Both the position numbers and the translations under genes were made by a program. A stretch of DNA of 64,000 bases from Phycisphaerales bacterium (lineage in GTDB: Bacteria > Planctomycetota > Phycisphaerae > UBA1845 > Fen-1342), in contig JALHJL010000008.1 of assembly GCA_022839625.1 (NCBI GenBank), positions 60,301 to 124,300 on the forward strand. Reading direction: 5' to 3'. Positions 41,626 to 50,234 of this stretch are shown here, one piece after another (position 1 is the stretch's first letter; every line of letters begins with the position of its first letter). The notes beneath the pieces were generated by a model, which was given only the letters and a program-made list of their open reading frames with translations, did not search any database and was not told where the DNA came from.

Positions 41626-43980
41626 TCAATCCCGCCGATCTCGCGACGATCCGGCCAGCACGGTGGTCGACGCTGTCGTGCCCTCGGCCGGCCAGACGGG
41701 CCCCGGCGCGAGGTGCAACTGGCGCCGGTGCAGCAGCTTGATTAGCAGCGCGGCAGCGCCAGCCGCAAAGAACCCGCAGGCCGCGGCGCTGGTGCGGACC
41801 ATCCATTCCTGCTGGGCGAACGGTGCTGTGACAAGGGCGACCACGAGCGCGGCACAGAAGACCACGGCCGCCGTGAGGTTGAGGAGGGGAAGCGGCCACC
41901 TGTCCCGCACTGGCACGAGTTGCGCGAGCAAGGCCGCCAGAATGCAGCACGCTGCGACGAGCGTTACCAGCCCCGCACCCGCAAAGCGGCGATATTGCGT
42001 CCCGCGCAACAGATCTTGCAGCGCCGCCGCCTGCACCTGGCAGCCGAAGAAGAACTTGCCCGGCCCGAGCTCGCGATAGTCCTGCGGTGGGATCATCTGA
42101 CCGACCAGCACGGCGCGGCCCGCGAACCAGCGCTCGAGCTGATCGTGACCGGCTGTGAGAACCTCCTCGAACGGGATCGCCGCGGCGGCCCACTGGGGGA
42201 CTTGCTCCAGGCGCAGCCGCCCGAACAAGCACTTGTCGGCAGGATCGATGCCGGGCGGGTTCGGTCCCGCGACCTCCGCCTTGACGATCGGGATGCGGTC
42301 CGGCGGATACGGTCTTCGCAGTTCGCCGGTCACATGCCGCTTGCGATAGTGGAGTTGAAGGGCGTCGGCCTCGACGCGGATCTCCAGGTCGCTGTCAGGT
42401 CGGCGGGCAGCCGCGAAACCGGCCAGCGCCAGCGAGGGGACGGGCGGATTGAGGCCGCGCTGGAGCGCCAGCGGCATATACACGGCGCCGTCCAGCGGGC
42501 GCGTGCCGAACATCGTACCCCAGCCGTGGACGGCGGCGCGGACGCTTGCGCACATCACGGGCTCGGCATTCAAATCGAGGTTGTTTGTGCCGACGACGAC
42601 CGGAGCTTCCAGGCTACGTAATCCATCGAGGAAAGGCCCGTCGAACGCGGGCTGGCAATCGGGGAACGAGTAATCCCAGACGACCAGCCTCGGTCCCGCT
42701 TCGGCCAGCCTTTCCATCAGCCGGCCATGTAAAACGCGGAAGCTCTTTGGGTTGTCCACGTCGATGCCGGGCAGATCGGCGCCGATCCGGCCGGCACGCA
42801 ACGCTTCAACCGTATCGGGTGTGAAAGCCACCAGGGCGACCTCGGTATTGCCCTGTCCGACCGACAACCACTGCGCCCCCTGGACCCAGTAGATGCGGAC
42901 GACCAAGACGGCGACCAGCAGCACCGCCACCGCCTGCACCGGAATCGGGTGGTTGCGCAGCACCAGGGCTGCCACCCGGGCCACGCGGTAGCCGGGCGTC
43001 GAATCAGCCCGTGCGCGAATCGGTCGCCCGGCAAGGTAATTGTCCAGGTCCGCCACCAAGTCTTCACAGGTCTGGTAGCGCTCGTCCGGCGAGGGCCGGA
43101 CGCAGCAGGCGATGATCGCCGCCAGGTCGTCCGCCCGGCTCACCTTGCGTTCGTGCAGTACGTCGCGCAGGCGGTCCGCCTGGGGAGCGAAGCGCGCCGG
43201 CTGGCCGGTGATGACGTGGAAGAGCAGGGCGCCGAGGCTGTAGACGTCCGCCCGCGAGTCCACGTCCTGCCCCGCCAACTGCTCCGGCGAGATATAGCCG
43301 TACGTCCCCAGGGCTCCTTCGGGTGAGCCGCGCGCGGGCTCGCGCTGCTCGTCCCCCGGCGACTCCGTGACGAGTCGTTTGGCGATTCCAAAATCGACGA
43401 TCCGCGGCTGCCCCTGTGCGTCGATCAGGATGTTCTGCGGCTTGAGATCGCGGTGTATCACACCCTGCTGATGCGCGTAGCCGACCGCCGCCGCCACCGT
43501 CTTGACCAATTCAATCCGCTCTTCGAGGGAGACCTCGTGGGAGCGGAAATAGTCGTCCAGGTGGCGGCCCTCGACGAACTCCATCGCGTAGAACAGGGGG
43601 GCGGTGTGCAGGTTGGCGTCATAGAGGGTCGCTATGTTCGGGTGCCGCAGCTTGGCGACCAGCCGCACCTCGTTCTCGAAGTAGGCCGTCCGCCGGGAGG
43701 TCTGGCCAAAGAGCACCTTCAGGGCCTCCCACCGCTCCTTGCTGTGGTGCAGGGCCTTGTAGACCAGGCCGAACCCCCCGCGGCCCAGCTCCGCCACGAT
43801 GGTGTAGTTCCGAATCCGCGGAAACCGATGCGCCGTTTGTTGCCGGAACAACGTCCGGCACGGCTCGCAGCGCTCCAAGTGGAGCTCGGCGGCCTCCGCC
43901 TCGGCCCCGTCCAGATCCTCGCGCGCCAGTGCCTCGGTCGCAGTGCGCTGCGCACAGGAATGTGCGGTCCGGGGTGCCAT
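41626..43980 (-). CDS. Ser/Thr protein kinase with zinc-finger-like N-terminus and CHASE2 sensor
   Basis: 784 residues from ATG 43980 (AAAGGA upstream). Residues 25-45 contain His34-x3-Cys38-x2-Cys41, the anti-sigma zinc-binding (zf-HC2-like) motif. The kinase domain (about 58-330) is complete: LGRGGFGLVY, Lys88, HRDLKPQN, DFGIAK and a SPEQL activation-loop end. A membrane helix at about 355-375 leads to a CHASE2 domain (VALVAFTPDTVEALRAGRIG, VVWDYSFPDC), then three C-terminal membrane helices. It should sense an extracytoplasmic signal and phosphorylate cytoplasmic Ser/Thr. The substrate is unknown; no sigma factor gene is adjacent. Confidence 0.92.
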   Translation of the reverse strand: MAPRTAHSCAQRTATEALAREDLDGAEAEAAELHLERCEPCRTLFRQQTAHRFPRIRNYTIVAELGRGGFGLVYKALHHSKERWEALKVLFGQTSRRTAYFENEVRLVAKLRHPNIATLYDANLHTAPLFYAMEFVEGRHLDDYFRSHEVSLEERIELVKTVAAAVGYAHQQGVIHRDLKPQNILIDAQGQPRIVDFGIAKRLVTESPGDEQREPARGSPEGALGTYGYISPEQLAGQDVDSRADVYSLGALLFHVITGQPARFAPQADRLRDVLHERKVSRADDLAAIIACCVRPSPDERYQTCEDLVADLDNYLAGRPIRARADSTPGYRVARVAALVLRNHPIPVQAVAVLLVAVLVVRIYWVQGAQWLSVGQGNTEVALVAFTPDTVEALRAGRIGADLPGIDVDNPKSFRVLHGRLMERLAEAGPRLVVWDYSFPDCQPAFDGPFLDGLRSLEAPVVVGTNNLDLNAEPVMCASVRAAVHGWGTMFGTRPLDGAVYMPLALQRGLNPPVPSLALAGFAAARRPDSDLEIRVEADALQLHYRKRHVTGELRRPYPPDRIPIVKAEVAGPNPPGIDPADKCLFGRLRLEQVPQWAAAAIPFEEVLTAGHDQLERWFAGRAVLVGQMIPPQDYRELGPGKFFFGCQVQAAALQDLLRGTQYRRFAGAGLVTLVAACCILAALLAQLVPVRDRWPLPLLNLTAAVVFCAALVVALVTAPFAQQEWMVRTSAAACGFFAAGAAALLIKLLHRRQLHLAPGPVWPAEGTTASTTVLAGSSRDRRD

Positions 43981-44098
43981 CCGTGGTCCTTTGGACCTGC
44001 CGTCGCAACGGCGGGGTCCGCACTCTCGCCGCTGGGGGAGTTGGCGGGCTGGATTATAGACCCCCGTCGCCACGACGCAAAACGCCGCGGGCCGGCCG

Positions 44099-44611
44099 TT
44101 ACCCTCGCACTCTGGGGGCCGACGCCTCCGGAAGCGTGATGACGCATTCGAGGTACTTCCGGCCGAACTGGAGGCACGATGTGCGGCTGGGCATGAAGAT
44201 GTCCACAGTGTTGTGCCGAAACCGGCGGTGCGTCCGGTCGGTGACCGTGAATGACCGGCCGAGCGCCGGGATGTAGACGCGCGCCCCGAATGGAATGTCC
44301 GCAGGAGCGGCACACTGTCCCACTCCGACCGCACGCCCCGAGGCCGTGGTCCCCCGGTCGCAGTACGCCGTCACGCGGTAGACCCGGCGCACCGCGACGG
44401 CCCCGGAGCGGTGGGGCGACCTGCCGGCGTGGTCCGGGTCGGCGGCCAACGCCGCCGCTTGCCCCGGTGCGTCGGAAGCGACGACCTCGACTGCTTCCTC
44501 AACGGTCGCGGCCCGGGTGACGAGGTCGCTGGCCAGACCGAGCGCCAGGGCCGCACTGCAAACCCAGCCCGTCCAGCCCAGCAACGCGTGAAGCGCCGAT
44601 ACCACGCCCAC
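44099..44611 (-). CDS. Exported 3D-domain (double-psi barrel) protein
   Basis: About 170 residues from GTG 44611; GTG 44605 and GTG 44626 are alternatives around the GGGGAGGAGGAAC ribosome-binding stretch. The N-terminus is a signal or anchor helix (about 5-30). The C-terminal part (about 80-160) is a 3D domain with the three conserved Asp: AYCDRGTTASG, FTVTDRTHRRF and NTVDIFMPS. Such domains occur in lytic transglycosylase-like (MltA, YuiC) proteins that cut peptidoglycan. With dacB, this is the second wall-related exported enzyme in the window. Orphan gene on the minus strand upstream of the kinase. Confidence 0.82.
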   Translation of the reverse strand: MGVVSALHALLGWTGWVCSAALALGLASDLVTRAATVEEAVEVVASDAPGQAAALAADPDHAGRSPHRSGAVAVRRVYRVTAYCDRGTTASGRAVGVGQCAAPADIPFGARVYIPALGRSFTVTDRTHRRFRHNTVDIFMPSRTSCLQFGRKYLECVITLPEASAPRVRG

Positions 44612-44761
44612 GTTCCTCCTCCCCACCCTGTTCCCTGATTGTCACGGGGGCCGCGGCTCTGACCGACTGACCCCTGCCACGAGCGGCCGCCCATGCCGCC
44701 GTGGCGACACCGAATCCTGGATTGTAGCGGATGAAGCGCCCGAGACCACCCCCCGGCGCGG

Positions 44762-44790
44762 TTGACTGTCTCCGGGCTGTGCCGTTCAAT
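44762..44790 (+). promoter_or_regulatory. Sigma-70-type promoter of tpiA
   Basis: TTGACT (44762-44767), a 17-base spacer and TTCAAT (44785-44790), about 95 bases ahead of the tpiA ATG. Confidence 0.55.
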
Positions 44791-44885
44791 ACCGGTGCTG
44801 ACCGGGCGACCCGGCGGATTCGCGGCGCGACCTGTCTGGTCAGTTTGTGAACACGGAAAAACGTTTCCTGTTTGGAGGATTTGAC

Positions 44886-45662
44886 ATGCGCCGGACGCTT
44901 GTCGCCGGTAACTGGAAGATGAACCTGAACTTGGGCGCCGGACGTGAGCTGGCCGCCAGCGTCCGCCGTGGCATGGAGGCGGACGGCGCATTGAGTCGAA
45001 TCGAGGTCGCGCTTTGTCCGCCGCTCGTCTACCTGTTCCCGGTTGCGGAGGTTCTGAAAGGCGGCTCGATTCGGCTGGGGTCACAAAACCACTTCCACGA
45101 GGCCAACGGCGCATACACCGGCGAGGTCTCGGCCGAGATGATCGCTGAGACTGGCGCAAAGTATGCTATTATCGGACATAGCGAGCGGCGCCACACGATC
45201 GGGCACCTCGAAGACGATTGGATGATTAACCAGAAAGTGCGCGCCGCGCGGCGCGCGGGCTTGACCCCGATCCTGTGCGTCGGGGAGACGCTGGCCGAAC
45301 GCAACGCCGGTCAGACCCTCGACGTACTCACGTTTCAGCTCATGGCGGGCCTGGTGGGAGTAAAGGTCAAGAGCGTGGACGACGTCGTCATCGCTTACGA
45401 GCCCGTCTGGGCCATTGGCACGGGCCAGAACGCCACGCCGCAGCAGGCGCAGGAAGCCCACGCCCATCTACGGGCCGTGCTTCGGGGCGTGGCGAGTGGG
45501 GCGGCGGACGAGATCCGAATCATCTACGGCGGCAGTGTTAAGCCGGAGAATGCGGCGGAGATCATGGCCCAGAAGGACGTGGACGGCGGGCTGATCGGCG
45601 GGGCCAGCCTGAAGGCTGACTCGTTCCTTGGAATCGTGAAGGGTGCGCTGGTCAAGCAGTAA
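44886..45662 (+). CDS. tpiA: Triosephosphate isomerase
   Basis: 258 residues from ATG 44886 (GGAGG eight bases upstream). All family marks are present: GNWKMN with catalytic Lys, GHSERR with catalytic His, AYEPVWAIGTG with catalytic Glu, and the phosphate loop IIYGGSVKPENA plus DGGLIGGASL. It interconverts dihydroxyacetone phosphate and glyceraldehyde 3-phosphate in glycolysis. secG follows after 75 bases, a common pairing in bacteria. Confidence 0.98.
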   Translation: MRRTLVAGNWKMNLNLGAGRELAASVRRGMEADGALSRIEVALCPPLVYLFPVAEVLKGGSIRLGSQNHFHEANGAYTGEVSAEMIAETGAKYAIIGHSERRHTIGHLEDDWMINQKVRAARRAGLTPILCVGETLAERNAGQTLDVLTFQLMAGLVGVKVKSVDDVVIAYEPVWAIGTGQNATPQQAQEAHAHLRAVLRGVASGAADEIRIIYGGSVKPENAAEIMAQKDVDGGLIGGASLKADSFLGIVKGALVKQ

Positions 45663-45737
45663 CGGGCCCGGTATAGTAAAAGATTCTGTGGCCGGCGCAA
45701 CCCGGAGCGGCTGGGACCGCATGCGCCGGCAGCATGG

Positions 45738-46220
45738 ATGAGGCTCGCGATGATCCTTGCGGCTTACTACCACACGCTCTGTGCGTTCCTGTTCGCCACG
45801 ATTGCCGTCGTTCTCATGCTCCTGATCCTGTTGCAGCGGGGGCGCGGCGTGGGGCTGGCTGGGGCGTTCGGCGGCGCGGGCGGGGCAACTGCCTTTGGCG
45901 CGAAGACCGGCGACATGCTGACGTGGGCGACCATCGTCGGGACCGGCCTGATGCTGACGCTGACCGTCGTGCTGAATTACGTCTTCGTCGATACGGGCCC
46001 CGAGTTGGGCGCTGGGACACCGCCTGCGGCGGCTGTTCCGACCGCCCGGATGCCGGAGCCAACGCCGCCCTTTCAACTGCCCGGGCCGCAGGGACAACCG
46101 GTTCCCATCGTGCCGTTGTCTCAGCCGCCGGTAGCGCCTCCACCACAGGCGCCTGTTGAAGCGCAGACTCCGGCGCCGGAGGTGCCGGAAACGCCGGCAT
46201 CGGAAGAAGTCGAGCCTTAG
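45738..46220 (+). CDS. secG: Preprotein translocase subunit SecG with Pro-rich extension
   Basis: 160 residues. The SecG core is two membrane helices (about 10-30 and 55-75) joined by the conserved LLQRGRGVGLAGAFGGAGG...FGAKTGD loop. Ordinary SecG ends near residue 80-110; here about 75 further residues are rich in Pro, Ala, Gln and Glu and would lie outside the membrane. SecG is the small partner of SecYE in protein export. The start at 45738 has a poor ribosome-binding site; ATG 45750 has GAGG six bases upstream and is a good alternative. Follows tpiA. Confidence 0.93.
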   Translation: MRLAMILAAYYHTLCAFLFATIAVVLMLLILLQRGRGVGLAGAFGGAGGATAFGAKTGDMLTWATIVGTGLMLTLTVVLNYVFVDTGPELGAGTPPAAAVPTARMPEPTPPFQLPGPQGQPVPIVPLSQPPVAPPPQAPVEAQTPAPEVPETPASEEVEP

Positions 46221-46407
46221 CCTGACCAACGGCATCGCCGACACACGCGCGGACACCAGCCGGTGGTTTCGTTGGGGGCACTGGAGCCCAGCCGAAGTGC
46301 GTACGCGCGGCGGTTTGTGGAAGCACGCCGGGCGCGGTCTTGCAGGCGGGGAGGCAACGCGGGCTTGGTGAGCGCTGCTGGCCCCGGGCAGTCGTTGGAG
46401 GTGCGAC

Positions 46408-47289
46408 ATGATTCACTCGATGACCGGTTTTGGCGAGGCGGTTCTCGAGGAGGGCGGGCAAACCTATCACCTCGAGCTGCGGAGCTTCAACCAGCGCTAT
46501 CTCAAGACCACGCTGCACCTGCCGGACGACTTCGGGTTCCTTGAGAGCGAAGTGGACCGCCTTGTCCGAGAGCGCCTCACGCGCGGGAGCGTCACCCTGC
46601 ATCTGCACGTGCGCAGCGTCGGCGCGCCGCCCACGCTGGAGCTGAATACCGCCGCAGTCCGGGCCTACGTGGCGCAATTGCGCGCCGCGGCGGGAGACGA
46701 TCCGCGTGCGACGATCGATCTGGCGACGTTGCTGACGTTGCCCGGCGTGTGCCAGACGCGCGAGTTGACCGAGACGGAGCGCGAGCAGCGCTGGACGATC
46801 CTGGCGAAGCTGACCGAGGCGGCGCTCGAGCGGCTGATCGGCATGCGTGCCAGCGAAGGACAGGCGCTGGCCAAGGACCTTGCTCGACACTGCGAGGTCA
46901 TCGAAGGCAGCCTGGCGGCCGTGCGGCAGCGGGCGCCGGTCGTGCTGGTCGAGTACCGCGACCGGCTGAAGGCGCGCGTGGCGGAGTTGGTGGCCGACAG
47001 CAACGTCCGCCTGGCGGAGGAGGATCTGCTGAAGGAGGTCTCGATCTACGCCGAGCGGAGCGACCTCAGCGAGGAGCTCAGCCGGCTGGGGGGGCACCTG
47101 GAGCAGTTCCGAGCGTTGATGGCCTCCGCGGAGCCGGCGGGGCGCAAGCTGGAGTTTGTGGCGCAGGAGATGCTGCGGGAGGCAAACACCATGGGATCGA
47201 AGACGGGGGACCCGACGATCGCACGCGAGATCATCGAGATCAAGAGCGCGATTGACCGGTTGAAGGAACAAGTCGCGAATGCGGAGTAG
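46408..47289 (+). CDS. yicC: YicC family endoribonuclease
   Basis: 293 residues with both family halves: the N-terminal MIHSMTGFGEA... SFNQRYL region and the C-terminal DUF1732 region, RSDLSEELSRLGGHLEQF, GRKLEFVAQEMLREANTMGSK, EIIEIKSAIDRLKEQVANAE. Length is normal. YicC proteins cleave RNA and are linked to stationary-phase growth and small-RNA turnover. Often beside gmk and rpoZ; here it lies between secG and tatD. Coordinates fit with no frameshift. Confidence 0.96.
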   Translation: MIHSMTGFGEAVLEEGGQTYHLELRSFNQRYLKTTLHLPDDFGFLESEVDRLVRERLTRGSVTLHLHVRSVGAPPTLELNTAAVRAYVAQLRAAAGDDPRATIDLATLLTLPGVCQTRELTETEREQRWTILAKLTEAALERLIGMRASEGQALAKDLARHCEVIEGSLAAVRQRAPVVLVEYRDRLKARVAELVADSNVRLAEEDLLKEVSIYAERSDLSEELSRLGGHLEQFRALMASAEPAGRKLEFVAQEMLREANTMGSKTGDPTIAREIIEIKSAIDRLKEQVANAE

Positions 47290-47396
47290 CCGATCACAGT
47301 GGGTACGTGCGGCGTACCGCGCGGTCGGAACGGCAGCGGTGCAGCCAGTCACGACGCGGTGCTCGCTGCTGGCTACTTGTGACCTATAGTCCCGGC

Positions 47397-48203
47397 ATGT
47401 TAATCGACACGCACTGTCACCTGACCAGCCGCGGGCTCGTGGAGCAGGTGGACGAGGTGCTAGCGCGCGCCGGCGCGGCCGGCGTGACGCAGGCGATTCT
47501 CGTAGGCACCGACCCCTCGGACGCGCAGGCTGCGCTCCGGCTGCTCGATGGCCGACCAAACCTCTTTCTGGCCGCGGGGATTCACCCGCACGAAGCAGGG
47601 CGCGCGACGCCGCAAACCTTCGAGGCGCTTCGGGCCGTGCTGTGCGCTGGGGGGCCGGGGGGCGGGCGGAACGCCCGAATCGTCGCGGTCGGAGAAACGG
47701 GGATCGACCTCCACTATAATTTCGCTCCGCCGCACCGGCAGGAAGAGGTCTTCGAAGCGCACCTGGCCCTGGCGGAGGAGTTGACGTTGCCCGTGGTCAT
47801 CCACGCCCGAGAGTCCGAGGCGCGCGTGTGCGAGGTTCTTGCGCGTTATCCGCAGCTCGCCGGGCACGTAGTCTGGCACTGCTTCTCGGCGGACACCACG
47901 ATCGCACGCCGGGCGCTGGACCTGGGCGGATACTGCTCGTTCACGGGCGTGGCGACGTTCCGAAACGCCGACGCGATACGCGGCTCCGCCCGCTACGTGC
48001 CGCGCGACCGTATCCTGATCGAAACGGACGCGCCGTACCTGTCGCCGGAGCCGGTGCGCAAGGTCCGGCCGAACGAGCCGGCGTTCCTGGCGCACACGGC
48101 GCGGTTTCTGGCGGACCTGCGCGGCGAGACGCTGGCGGATTTCGCCGCGGCGACGACCGCGAATGCCGTACGCTTTTTTGGCTTGCCTGAGGTGGAAGCA
48201 TGA
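47397..48203 (+). CDS. tatD: TatD family metal-dependent DNase/hydrolase
   Basis: 268 residues from ATG 47397. Metal ligands: IDTHCHL (His6, His8), VGETGIDLHYN (Glu), VVIHARES (His), HCFSADT (His) and ILIETDAPYLSPEP (Asp). TatD-type enzymes hydrolyse DNA 3' ends or D-amino acid linkages; the exact substrate of most members is unsettled. The stop TGA overlaps the ATG of the epimerase gene (ATGA), so these two are coupled. Confidence 0.95.
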   Translation: MLIDTHCHLTSRGLVEQVDEVLARAGAAGVTQAILVGTDPSDAQAALRLLDGRPNLFLAAGIHPHEAGRATPQTFEALRAVLCAGGPGGGRNARIVAVGETGIDLHYNFAPPHRQEEVFEAHLALAEELTLPVVIHARESEARVCEVLARYPQLAGHVVWHCFSADTTIARRALDLGGYCSFTGVATFRNADAIRGSARYVPRDRILIETDAPYLSPEPVRKVRPNEPAFLAHTARFLADLRGETLADFAAATTANAVRFFGLPEVEA

Positions 48204-49135
48204 GTCTTTGTCTGGTGACAGGGGGCGCCGGGTTCATTGGAAGTCACATCGTCCGCGCGCTGTTGGCCAAGGGCCGCCGCGTACGGGTGCTCGACGACCT
48301 GAGCACGGGCAAGCGCGGCAACCTGGACGAGGTCGCCGCGGAGATCGAGTTCATCGAGGGCGACATCCGGGACGTGACAACGGTCGAACGCGCCGTCCGC
48401 GGCGTGGACGCGGTCTTCCACCTGGCGGCCCGCGCCAGCGTCCCGCGCAGCGTGAAGGAGCCGCGCGCCGCCCACGAGGTCAACGTCACCGGCACGCTCA
48501 ACCTGCTGATCGCGGCCCGCGACGCCGGCGTCCGGCGGTTTGTCTATTCGGCCAGCAGCAGTGCCTATGGCGACACGCCGGTGATGCCGAAGACCGTTGA
48601 GATGCGCCCCGTGCCGCTGAGCCCGTACGCGGTGAGCAAGCTGGCGGCGGAGCATTACTGCGCGGTGTGGTCGCACGTGTACGGGCTGCAAACCATCTCG
48701 CTGCGGTACTTCAACGTGTTCGGGCCGCGGCAGGACCCGCACGGCCCCTATGCCGCCGTAATCCCGGCCTTCGTCAGCCGCATGTTGCGTGGGCAAGCGC
48801 CGGTCATCTTCGGGGACGGCGAGCAGTCGCGCGACTTCTGCTTTATCGAGAACGTCGTGCAGGCGAACCTGTTGGCGGCGGACGTGGGCGAGATTCGCGG
48901 GGAGGTCGTGAACGTCGCGTGCGGGGAGCGGACGACGCTCAACGAGATTGTGGCGGACCTGAACAAGCTGCTCGGGACGAGCCTCCGGCCGGTCTACGAG
49001 CCGCCGCGGGCCGGCGACGTCAAGCACAGCCTGGCCGACATTTCCACGACCCGCAAGGTGCTCGGCTACGAGCCGCGCGTCATGTTCCCCGAAGGGCTGC
49101 GGCGGTCGATCGAGTGGTATAAGGCGAACCTGTAG
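48200..49135 (+). CDS. NAD-dependent sugar epimerase (UDP-hexose 4-epimerase type)
   Basis: 311 residues. Extended SDR family: GGAGFIGSH at the N-terminus, DLSTG after the second strand, HLAARASVPRSV, catalytic Tyr-x3-Lys in PYAVSKLAAEHY and LRYFNVFGPRQDP. The pattern fits UDP-GlcNAc/GlcNAc-A 4-epimerases of the WbpP/GalE-2 group, which provide sugars for surface polysaccharides. It is coupled to tatD by ATGA. No other polysaccharide gene is beside it. Confidence 0.93.
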   Translation: MSLCLVTGGAGFIGSHIVRALLAKGRRVRVLDDLSTGKRGNLDEVAAEIEFIEGDIRDVTTVERAVRGVDAVFHLAARASVPRSVKEPRAAHEVNVTGTLNLLIAARDAGVRRFVYSASSSAYGDTPVMPKTVEMRPVPLSPYAVSKLAAEHYCAVWSHVYGLQTISLRYFNVFGPRQDPHGPYAAVIPAFVSRMLRGQAPVIFGDGEQSRDFCFIENVVQANLLAADVGEIRGEVVNVACGERTTLNEIVADLNKLLGTSLRPVYEPPRAGDVKHSLADISTTRKVLGYEPRVMFPEGLRRSIEWYKANL

Positions 49136-49220
49136 CGCTTGCGCAGAGTGGCCGGTGGGCGTGACGCGCCGCGGCTGCATTGCCTGCCGCCGGTTGCGAC
49201 CCCGCCGCCGGACCTCGTGC

Positions 49221-49964
49221 TCATGACCCCAGCTTGCGCCAAGCCTCGTCGATGGCCACGAGGGCCGCGCGGCATCCGTCGCGGACGCACACGTCGGCCA
49301 GGTGCGACAGCTCGCTGGCGTTGGGGTTGATCTCGATGATCTGCGCGCCGTGAATCCGAGCTATGTCCGCGAGCGAAGCCGCGGGCTGGACGACCCCGCT
49401 TGTCCCGATGACCAGCAGCACGTTGCAGCGCTGAGCGGCGGCGAACGCACGTTCGATCGCACCGGCCGGCAGCGGCTCGCCGAACCACACGACGCCCGGG
49501 CGCAGGCGCTTGGCACAGACGGGGCACGCCGGGTCTTCGCCGAGGTCGTCCAGGCTCTGAAGCGAGTAGTCGCAGTAGGTGCACCGCGCGACATCCAGCC
49601 GGCCATGCAGCTCGATCACGTGGCGGGAGCCGGCGCGGTGGTGCAGACCATCGATGTTCTGCGTTACGAGGGTGAAATCGCGGACCCGTGTTTCCCACTC
49701 CGCCAAGACGCGGTGCCCGTCATGCGGCTCGATCTCCGCGAGCTTCTGCCGCCGCCAGCGGTACCACGCCCAGACCTTCGCCGGGTCCCGCCGAAAGGCG
49801 TCGGGCGTGGCCATGTCCTCGATCTTGACCTTAGACCACAGGCCGTCCTCGCCGCGGAACGTATCCAGGCCGGACTCGACCGACATGCCCGCGCCGGTGG
49901 AGACGCAGACGGACCTGGCGGCCAGGAGCAGGCGGGCGGCGGCGGCGATCGGCTGGTCGGGCAT
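49221..49964 (-). CDS. cobB: NAD-dependent protein deacylase, sirtuin (CobB-like)
   Basis: 247 residues from ATG 49964. Sirtuin motifs: GAGMSVESGLDTFRG, TQNIDGLHHRAG, catalytic His in ELHG, zinc ligands in CTYC and CPVC, GVVWFGEPLP, IGTSGVVQPAAS and INPNAS. The WAWYRWRRQ stretch places a Tyr and an Arg three residues apart, the pair that in SIRT5/CobB class III sirtuins binds succinyl or malonyl lysine, so desuccinylase activity is likely alongside deacetylation. Convergent with the epimerase gene. Confidence 0.95.
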   Translation of the reverse strand: MPDQPIAAAARLLLAARSVCVSTGAGMSVESGLDTFRGEDGLWSKVKIEDMATPDAFRRDPAKVWAWYRWRRQKLAEIEPHDGHRVLAEWETRVRDFTLVTQNIDGLHHRAGSRHVIELHGRLDVARCTYCDYSLQSLDDLGEDPACPVCAKRLRPGVVWFGEPLPAGAIERAFAAAQRCNVLLVIGTSGVVQPAASLADIARIHGAQIIEINPNASELSHLADVCVRDGCRAALVAIDEAWRKLGS

Positions 49965-50100
49965 GAGCACGAGTATAGCAGGAGAAAGGCCGCTCGGGCG
50001 GCGTGGTTGTGCGGTTGGCATAGGCTGGTATCCGGCCCGCGCCGGTTCTGGCTTCGGCTCGGCTCGGCTCAGATCGGCCGGCAGGAATCGGGCGCACTCT

Positions 50101-50129
50101 TTGACAGCCGGGAGCGCAGCACGTATACG
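50101..50129 (+). promoter_or_regulatory. Sigma-70-type promoter of the OPT transporter gene
   Basis: TTGACA (50101-50106), a 17-base spacer and TATACG (50124-50129), about 105 bases before the ATG. A palindrome (50158-50174) lies in the leader. Confidence 0.65.
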
Positions 50130-50157
50130 ATCTGCACGGCACGTGGACCGAGTCGTG

Positions 50158-50174
50158 GCCGGCACCTCGCCGGC
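50158..50174. repeat. REP-like palindrome in the OPT gene leader
   Basis: GCCGGC-ACCTC-GCCGGC. Same unit as the palindromes at 30008-30026 and 30132-30150, differing in the loop by one base. Confidence 0.6.
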
Positions 50175-50234
50175 TGTGAGCGAGAGGACCCGGCGGCCCG
50201 GGACGCGAAGGCCGCTACCCGCAGGTGACCGACC

